Source: Spirochaetaceae bacterium (lineage in GTDB: Bacteria > Spirochaetota > Spirochaetia > SZUA-6 > Fen-1364). From it: a stretch of 10,883 nt of DNA. The notes under the pieces are model-generated. The model did not search any database. It was given only the letters and a program-made list of their open reading frames with translations, and was not told the DNA's origin. The DNA lies in the NCBI GenBank assembly GCA_003141795.1, contig PLNO01000217.1:1-10883 (forward strand), given 5' to 3'. Within the stretch, counting starts at the first letter, position 1. Each line of letters starts with the position of its first letter. The translations under genes were made by a program, and so were the position numbers. Of this stretch, positions 6,027-10,883 are shown one piece after another.

Positions 6027-7336
6027 CAGTATCCGACTCCCGCGAGATGTCCGATCCCGCTCTGATTTCCCCCGCAGTAGAACGGGGTGATGTTGTCCAG
6101 CGTCCGCTCGGCGTCCGCGGGCTCGGGGTCTCCCCCGGTTTCCTTGCGCAGACGCACGACGTCGCCGCCCGCCACGCGCTTCACCTTCGGGATGGTGGTC
6201 GGCTTCTCGATCGATCCGCCCGACACGAGGTACTGCGCCTCAGGGACGTCGTCCACGAGCAGCACGCCCTCGGTGCCGTCGGGACCTCCGAACTCGAACG
6301 TGAAGGCCACCGCCTTGATGCCCCACCGCTCGCAGGTCTGGAGCGTGAGCATGCCGTCGGTGGCAGCGTTGCCGCCGCCCTCCCACGAGATCACCACCCC
6401 CTGGGCTCCCAGGCGCCTGACCTGGGAGGCGGCGAGGTTCGCCACGCGCACCTTTTCGAAATGCGAGTTGTTGTGACCCCTGTCGAACACGACGCCGACG
6501 AAGTTCACCGTCTTCCCGTGCTGGCGGGCAAGCTCCATGACCACCGGCATGTTGGCCTGGATGAAGGAGGGGATCTTGAAACACGGCCACACGTAGTTCC
6601 CGCTCACGATGCACCCGTCCATGAGCTCCGTGGGCGAATAGGCGGCGGGAACGAGGTTGCTCACTTCCTTTCCGTAGAGGAAGGTGTTGGAATAGGTACC
6701 CTGGGTCTGACACTGGGTGACGTAGGCCACCCGGGGCAGCTTCGGATCCACCGGCTGATCGAAGTCGAAGACCTCGGTCCTGTCGGGTACCTTGTCCTTG
6801 ACGAGGGCGGCAAGGGCCCGGGCGCAGCGCACGCCGGCGTGGCGAACCGCCTCGTCGTACTCGACGTCGCTCGCCCCCTCCTGCATCGTCATGCGGAGCA
6901 CGAGGTTGAAGGTCTGGGAGAACGGGGAGTAGCCGGCGGCGGGGCCGACCATGTCGACGATGGCGTCACGCGCGTAGAGCAGCGCCGATTTGCCCGCCCA
7001 GGGCAGCTCGGCGCACTCCATGACGGCGACGTTCTCGATGAGGTGTGTCTTTCCGCTGCCCACGATGACCGGGTCGGAGAGCTGGCCGGGCATGAAGTCC
7101 CCTTCCCCCTCCACCTTGACCCCGGGCTGCAGCGTGTCCAGCACGTGCACGATCCGCGCGTCTTCCCCCGGTTTCACGATCTCCAGGGTGAGGCTCTTGA
7201 TGTGCTTGTTCTCGTCCTCGCTGAGCAGACGCTTCGCGAGCCCCTCCCGGTCGATGGTGAGAACCCCGTCGACCAGAGAGGTGGCGTTTCCAAAAACACA
7301 ATCGCGAACTTTGAAGTAGCCGCGTTCCAGTTTCAT
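6026..7336 (-). CDS. grdE: Amine reductase component B pro-protein, GrdE/GrdG/GrdI family
   Basis: This 436-residue protein has the length of GrdE-family pro-proteins (about 430) and sits directly after the GrdB-type gene. Recognisable family segments are TQGTYSNTFLYGKEVSNL near 211-228, MDGCIVSGN near 239-247, VNFVGVV near 277-283, and ISWEGGGNAATD near 316-327. In glycine- and sarcosine-type proteins a cysteine in the SGN region is split autocatalytically to give an N-terminal pyruvoyl group used to bind the amine. Here SGN is followed by Y248, with cysteines only at 242 and 252, and the following His-rich segment I recall in glycine-type proteins is replaced by KIPSFIQAN. The substrate is therefore uncertain; a betaine-type (GrdI), uncleaved protein is plausible. 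The symbol is family-level only. The ATG at 7336 follows AGGAG with 8 nt spacing, 27 bp after grdB. Confidence 0.85.
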   Translation of the reverse strand: MKLERGYFKVRDCVFGNATSLVDGVLTIDREGLAKRLLSEDENKHIKSLTLEIVKPGEDARIVHVLDTLQPGVKVEGEGDFMPGQLSDPVIVGSGKTHLIENVAVMECAELPWAGKSALLYARDAIVDMVGPAAGYSPFSQTFNLVLRMTMQEGASDVEYDEAVRHAGVRCARALAALVKDKVPDRTEVFDFDQPVDPKLPRVAYVTQCQTQGTYSNTFLYGKEVSNLVPAAYSPTELMDGCIVSGNYVWPCFKIPSFIQANMPVVMELARQHGKTVNFVGVVFDRGHNNSHFEKVRVANLAASQVRRLGAQGVVISWEGGGNAATDGMLTLQTCERWGIKAVAFTFEFGGPDGTEGVLLVDDVPEAQYLVSGGSIEKPTTIPKVKRVAGGDVVRLRKETGGDPEPADAERTLDNITPFYCGGNQSGIGHLAGVGY

Positions 7337-7363
7337 CGGTTAACTCCTGCGCTCATCCACGGA

Positions 7364-8686
7364 CTAGGCCAGACTCACGTCGAACACGGTCGGTTCCTTG
7401 ACCTCGGTGCTGATCGCCTCGAGCGCCTTTTCCACGAGCCGTTTCCTGAACTCGATCTCCCGCTCACGGGGCAGGGAGGGGTTGCCGACCGGATACGGGA
7501 TGCCCCCGCCGGTGATGATTCTGCTCACGCCCACTGACTTCGCGACTGACGGTATCGCGGTAATCAAGGCCGAGGGGATACCGACCCTTTCAGCCTCTTT
7601 CTGCATCGTTGACACGCAACGAGTACAGGTTCCTCACGTGGAGGTATAGATTGCCGCGGATACCTCCCTTCGCAGGAGCTGTTGGGCGACCTCGGCGCCG
7701 AGCTTCTTGCTCATCGCGACGTTGGTGCCGATGCCGCAGAGTACGAAGTACTCGTTGAGGAGCTTCTTGAACCGCCCCTCTTTCTCCATCGCGCGCAGGG
7801 CGTCGAGGGGGACGACCCTGTCGGGGTCCTCGTCGACCCACGTCGAGTCGAACCCGCCGTGGATGCCCTTGAAGTCTCCGGCGGGAAGCTCCGCCATGCC
7901 CTCGATCGAATAGGTCCCGAAGGCGTCCGCAAAAGCCTGCTTGAGCTTATCGGGATTGCCGCGGGGCACCATGCCGCCGCCGGTGACGATGGCGATCGTG
8001 GCGCCCTTGAGGTTCACCACGGGCATCGCGGGGGCAACCTTCTCGAAGCCCCGCAGCGGGACCTCGGTCATCGGCGTCTCCCCGGCAAGGCGCCGTGTGA
8101 GCATCTCGATGGAGCGCACCGCCGCGTTCTTCGGAACGTACTCATTGTAGCGGTACCCGCGCGGGATGTAGCCGTCGAGGATTGCCGGATCCAGTTTCCC
8201 GTTCTTCCCGAGCTTCAGCGCCAGGCGCGCGAAGCCCGACAGGTCCTTGCGCATGCCGGCGGCGGTTTCCGAGCAGGGATAGATGTAGGCGTCCTTGCGA
8301 TAGATCTCCACCGCCGGGTTCTCCCAGTACAGCCCGATGATGACGGGCACGGACAGCTTCTCCGTGCAGAGCTTCGCCACCATGCCGCAGGCAAGCCCGT
8401 AACGGCCCGCGCCGAACGCCGGTCCGGCGACGACGAGATCCGGCTTCGCCTCTCGGATGAGCTTCTCGATCCCCGGGAGGATCCGCTCCTGCTCCTGGTT
8501 GATGAGGTTGTCCCCGCACCAGATCGTGCGGACGATCTCCGCCTCCGACCCGATGGCCTGGGTGATCCCCACGCCGGGTCCCTTCGGCCCTTCACAGGAC
8601 TCCAGCGGAGAGGCGCCCTTTTCCTCACCCCCGATGCCCGCGAAGAACTGATTGATGTAATGGACGATACGGATCTTTTCTGCCAT
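7364..8686 (-). CDS. grdB: Amine reductase component B selenoprotein, GrdB/GrdF/GrdH family, in-frame TGA = selenocysteine 351
   Basis: Reading through the TGA at 7636-7634 gives 440 residues, the family length (about 436-440). The start MAEKIRIVHYINQFFAGIGGEEKG is the hallmark N-terminus. TGGGMVPRGNPDKL, GIHGGFDSTW, DPDRVVPLDALR and YTST precede U351-G-T-C354-T-R-C357, the UxxCxxC motif of component B. The end is PVGNPSLP followed by KALEAISTEV. Component B binds the amine substrate and presents it to the GrdA selenolate. The C-terminal stretch SALITAIPSVAKSVG differs from the VVHxCTVVPISLTVG type I recall for glycine GrdB, so sarcosine, betaine or another substrate is possible and the symbol is family-level. 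The ATG shares one base with the transketolase stop (TGATG). An upstream in-frame extension to 8908 is ignored because it lies inside the transketolase gene and is Arg-rich. Gene callers will split this gene at the TGA. Confidence 0.93.
7606..7622 (-). promoter_or_regulatory. Candidate SECIS hairpin of grdB-type gene
   Basis: Eleven nt after the TGA codon there is a 6-bp perfect stem UCGUUG/CAACGA closing a 5-nt loop CGUGU. Position, stem length and a small loop containing G and U fit the known pattern of bacterial SECIS elements, which bind SelB and the selenocysteinyl-tRNA. The hairpin lies inside the coding sequence, within the UxxCxxC region. No folding was computed. Confidence 0.6.
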
Positions 8687-10710
8687 CAATCCTTCCTTCC
8701 TTTCCGTTGCACGAGCTCCCGGGCACGCACCGCGATATGCTCGGCGGTGAGCCCGAAGCGGATCATGAGCTCGCGAGGCCGTCCCGACTCGCCGAATCGA
8801 TCCTCGACGCCGACCATGTCCATGACGAACGGATCGTTCATGCCCTTCAGCGCAGAGAGAGAGCCGGCCACGATGTTTCCGAATCCGCCCTTCTGGTGCT
8901 CTTCGCACGTGAGGACGGCTCCGGTTTCCAGCAGGGAACGTGTCAGAACGACTTTATCGAGAGGCTTCACAGTATGCATGTTAATCACCCGGGTCTCAAG
9001 ACCGAGCTCCTCCTTGAGGATCAGCGCAGCCCGCATGACCTCCGCCACGATGGGCCCGCAGGCCACGATGGCGAGGTCTTCCCCCTCCCCGCGATACGCC
9101 GAGGAGGCAAACGTTTCGAACGAATCGAGGAACGATCCGCGGCCCGCACGGTAGCGGATGACGTTGGCCTCGCCGAAGACGAGCGGGGTCTTCTCCGTCG
9201 TGAGCACCGGCGTGGCCTCGCGCGCGTAGCGCATGTACACAGGACCCTGGACCTCGAGTATGGCGATGCGGCACAGGCGCGAGGCCTCCAGGAAATCGCT
9301 CGGCGCCACGACCCTCATGTTGGGAAGCACGCACATGAGGCTGAGCTCTTCCAGGGCCTGGTGGGTCGCCCCGTCCGGGCCCACCGAGATCCCCCCGTGT
9401 GCGCCCGCGATCTTCACGTTGAGGCTGTCGTAGCAGATCGTCGTGCGGATCTGGTCCCAGGGGCGTCCCGCGGCGAACACGCCGTAAGTGCCGGCAACGG
9501 GGATCATACCCTCCAGGGCGAGGCCCGCGGCGATGCTCATCATGTCCTGCTCGGCGATGCCGACGCTCACGACGCGTCCCTTCCGTTCGGGGTGGTTCTT
9601 CTCGAAATCCGCGATGGAGATGGACGAGGAGATGTCGGCGTGCAGCGTGGCGATCCTCGGATCGTCGCCGATCTTCGCCATGCACGCGCCGAAACCCGCC
9701 CTCGTGGCCGCCGTCTCCACGTGGAGCTCGGGCCGCGCATTCCAGCCGTACTCCCGGGAGAACTTCGGAAGCTCCCGTTCCAGCGTTGCATCCACGCCCT
9801 TCTGGAAGTCCGCGGCGACGGCGAGGAGGTGCTGCACGTGGTCGGCGGTGAACGCGCTGCTGCCGATGTCGGCAAGTGCCTTCGAAAGCTGCTCGGGCCC
9901 GCTCGTGGGCGTGCCGTGCCAGGACGCCTGGTTCTCCATGAACGAGACGCCCTTGCCCTTCACGGTGAGAGCGATGATCAGAGTGGGCTTTCCCCGTGCG
10001 ACCCGCGCGGCGCGGAACGCCCCCCTGATGGCCCCGATGTCGTGGCCGTCCACAGTCACGACGTTCCATCCGAAGGCGGCGTACTTCTCCGCCAGGGGAT
10101 CCACGCGCATGACGCTGTCCACCGTCCCGTCGATCTGGAGGCCGTTCTTGTCGATGATGGCGCAGAGATTGTCCAGGCGATGGTGAGCCGCGGCCATTGC
10201 GGCCTCCCAGATGCTCCCCTCCTGCTGCTCGCCGTCCCCCATCACGCAGTACACGCGGTAGGGCTTGCCGGCCATGCGGCCGGCAAGGGCGCAGCCCACG
10301 GAAATACCCAGTCCCTGGCCGAGGGAGCCACTGGAGACCTCGACGCCCGGCAGGACCGATGCGTGGGGATGCCCCTGGAACGGGCTTCCCAGCTTGCGCA
10401 GGGTGACTGCCTGCTCTTCGCTGTGAAAGCCCGCCTGCACCAGTCCCGCGTACAGCGCCGGGGCCTTGTGTCCCGCGGAGAAGAAAACGCGATCCCGTCC
10501 GTCCCAGTGGGGATCGCGCGGATCGTAACGAACCTCGTCCAGGAACAAAACGGCCGCAACATCCATGATCGAGAGCGTCCCCCCCGGATGGCCCGAGCCC
10601 GCGGCATGGATGCTCACGATGTCCAGAGCCCTCATGCGCGCGGCACTCGTTGCGATCTCTTCTGCGGAGAGGTGTATTTCCCGGCCAGTAGCGCGGTCGA
10701 CCAGTCCCAT
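8686..10710 (-). CDS. Transketolase, N- and C-domains fused (mammalian/split-type-like)
   Basis: A 674-residue thiamine-diphosphate enzyme. Residues 1 to about 280 form the ThDP-binding N-domain, with SGHPGG (39-44), SAGHKAPALY (78-87), SSGSLGQGLG (126-135), and the ThDP/Mg motif GDGE (158-161) to N189. It ends SFMENQASWHGTPTS, as the N-subunits of split transketolases do. After an insert (about 285-325) the pyrimidine-binding domain carries GIAEQDM with catalytic E387, then HGGISVGPDGATHQ (438-451). The C-domain starts near 545. A transketolase moves a two-carbon ketol unit between sugar phosphates. DXS and pyruvate dehydrogenase E1 are less likely because of HGG...GATHQ and the overall pattern. 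Its physical coupling to grdB (TGATG) and to a carbamoyltransferase (12 bp) is unusual and suggests a catabolic, perhaps nucleoside-pentose, role. The ATG at 10710 has AGGA about 10 nt upstream. Confidence 0.93.
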   Translation of the reverse strand: MGLVDRATGREIHLSAEEIATSAARMRALDIVSIHAAGSGHPGGTLSIMDVAAVLFLDEVRYDPRDPHWDGRDRVFFSAGHKAPALYAGLVQAGFHSEEQAVTLRKLGSPFQGHPHASVLPGVEVSSGSLGQGLGISVGCALAGRMAGKPYRVYCVMGDGEQQEGSIWEAAMAAAHHRLDNLCAIIDKNGLQIDGTVDSVMRVDPLAEKYAAFGWNVVTVDGHDIGAIRGAFRAARVARGKPTLIIALTVKGKGVSFMENQASWHGTPTSGPEQLSKALADIGSSAFTADHVQHLLAVAADFQKGVDATLERELPKFSREYGWNARPELHVETAATRAGFGACMAKIGDDPRIATLHADISSSISIADFEKNHPERKGRVVSVGIAEQDMMSIAAGLALEGMIPVAGTYGVFAAGRPWDQIRTTICYDSLNVKIAGAHGGISVGPDGATHQALEELSLMCVLPNMRVVAPSDFLEASRLCRIAILEVQGPVYMRYAREATPVLTTEKTPLVFGEANVIRYRAGRGSFLDSFETFASSAYRGEGEDLAIVACGPIVAEVMRAALILKEELGLETRVINMHTVKPLDKVVLTRSLLETGAVLTCEEHQKGGFGNIVAGSLSALKGMNDPFVMDMVGVEDRFGESGRPRELMIRFGLTAEHIAVRARELVQRKGRKD

Positions 10711-10722
10711 TGGGGTACCGTC

Positions 10723-10883
10723 CTACCTGTATGCGCCCATGAGGAGGGCGAGGATCGCCTTTTCGGTGTGCAGCCTGTTCTCCGCCTCATCGAAGATGAT
10801 GCTCTGCGGCGAGTTCAGCACCTCGTCGGTCACCTCGAAGTTGCGGGAAACGGGGAGGCAGTGCATGACCTTGCAGTCCTTCG
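10723..10883 (-). CDS. Carbamoyltransferase (ornithine / N-acetylornithine type), C-terminal part
   Basis: Only the last 52 complete codons are present; the rest lies beyond the right edge. The segment contains MHCLPVSRN, the HCLP loop that binds carbamoyl phosphate and the second substrate in ornithine-type carbamoyltransferases, followed by [20 protein letters not shown], the usual C-terminal helix. HCLPxxRN resembles N-acetyl- or N-succinyl-ornithine transferases more than I recall for plain ornithine transferases, whereas the rest fits both. YgeW-type proteins of purine clusters have a different tail after HCLP, so I do not call it YgeW. In a fermenter the enzyme could run in reverse (phosphorolysis) to make carbamoyl phosphate and then ATP. 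The TAG at 10725-10723 is 12 bp before the transketolase ATG, so both probably share a transcript. Substrate cannot be decided from this fragment. Confidence 0.85.
   Translation of the reverse strand, partial: KDCKVMHCLPVSRNFEVTDEVLNSPQSIIFDEAENRLHTEKAILALLMGAYR

Noticed and set aside
4323..6065. Long plus-strand open frame (580 codons) opposite trxB, grdA and trxA
   Set aside because: It is antisense to genes with clear motifs, its translation is His/Arg/Leu/Val-rich with no recognisable domain, and such frames are expected opposite GC-rich coding DNA.
6047..7537. Long plus-strand open frame (496 codons) opposite the grdE-type gene
   Set aside because: It is an antisense shadow of a gene with family-level homology. 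It has no domain signature and no convincing ribosome site.
7634..7636. TGA inside the grdB-type gene as a nonsense mutation (pseudogene)
   Set aside because: Family homology continues across it, it sits exactly in the U of UxxCxxC, and a SECIS-like hairpin follows. The grdA TGA at 4695-4697 is explained in the same way.
8687..8908. N-terminal extension of the grdB-type frame
   Set aside because: It would overlap the transketolase by over 220 nt and is Arg-rich. The MAEKIRIVHYINQFF start is the family N-terminus.
7682..9154. Long plus-strand open frame (490 codons) opposite grdB and the transketolase
   Set aside because: It spans the antisense of two well-supported genes and has low-complexity composition typical of a shadow frame.

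Overview
The window is about 10.9 kb of GC-rich DNA (third codon positions are mostly G or C). Every gene I can support lies on the minus strand, in what looks like one tightly packed operon: gaps are 36 bp or less and several genes overlap by 1 to 4 bp. I see no internal promoter or terminator, so transcription probably enters from beyond the right edge and continues past the left edge. The content points to an anaerobic, selenocysteine-using, amino-acid or amine-fermenting bacterium. GC-rich lineages such as Synergistota, Desulfobacterota or relatives are possible, but the sequence alone does not decide the taxon.

In the direction of transcription (right to left) the layout is: the 3' end of a carbamoyltransferase (10883-10723); a fused full-length transketolase (10710-8686); a complete glycine/sarcosine/betaine-reductase-type selenoenzyme system (8686-1456); and a molybdenum hydroxylase (xanthine dehydrogenase family) encoded as FAD subunit, 2Fe-2S subunit and the first 46 codons of the molybdopterin subunit (1444 to the left edge).

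The reductase system consists of component B selenoprotein (GrdB family, in-frame TGA at 7636-7634), component B pro-protein (GrdE family), thioredoxin reductase, selenoprotein A (GrdA, in-frame TGA at 4697-4695), thioredoxin, and component C as one GrdC-GrdD fusion polypeptide. In known systems, component B reductively cleaves the C-N bond of glycine, sarcosine or betaine and leaves a carboxymethyl group on the selenocysteine of GrdA. Component C converts this to acetyl phosphate, and thioredoxin plus thioredoxin reductase re-reduce GrdA. Both selenoprotein genes have a plausible SECIS hairpin just downstream of the TGA. An ordinary gene caller would cut both genes at the TGA.

The main points of interest are these. 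(1) GrdC and GrdD are fused in one reading frame. (2) The GrdE-like protein has Asn-Tyr where I recall Asn-Cys at the pyruvoyl-forming cleavage site of glycine-type proteins, and the GrdB-like protein diverges in its C-terminal part. The substrate may therefore be betaine or another amine rather than glycine. (3) The thioredoxin reductase carries an extra C-terminal thioredoxin-like domain without a CxxC, and lacks the usual NADPH-binding HRR signature. (4) The reductase sits between a carbamoyltransferase plus transketolase and a molybdenum hydroxylase. This suggests a composite catabolic operon, for example for purine or nucleoside breakdown or for an N-carbamoyl amino acid, that ends in acetyl phosphate and perhaps carbamoyl phosphate. 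That pathway is inference, not something the sequence proves.
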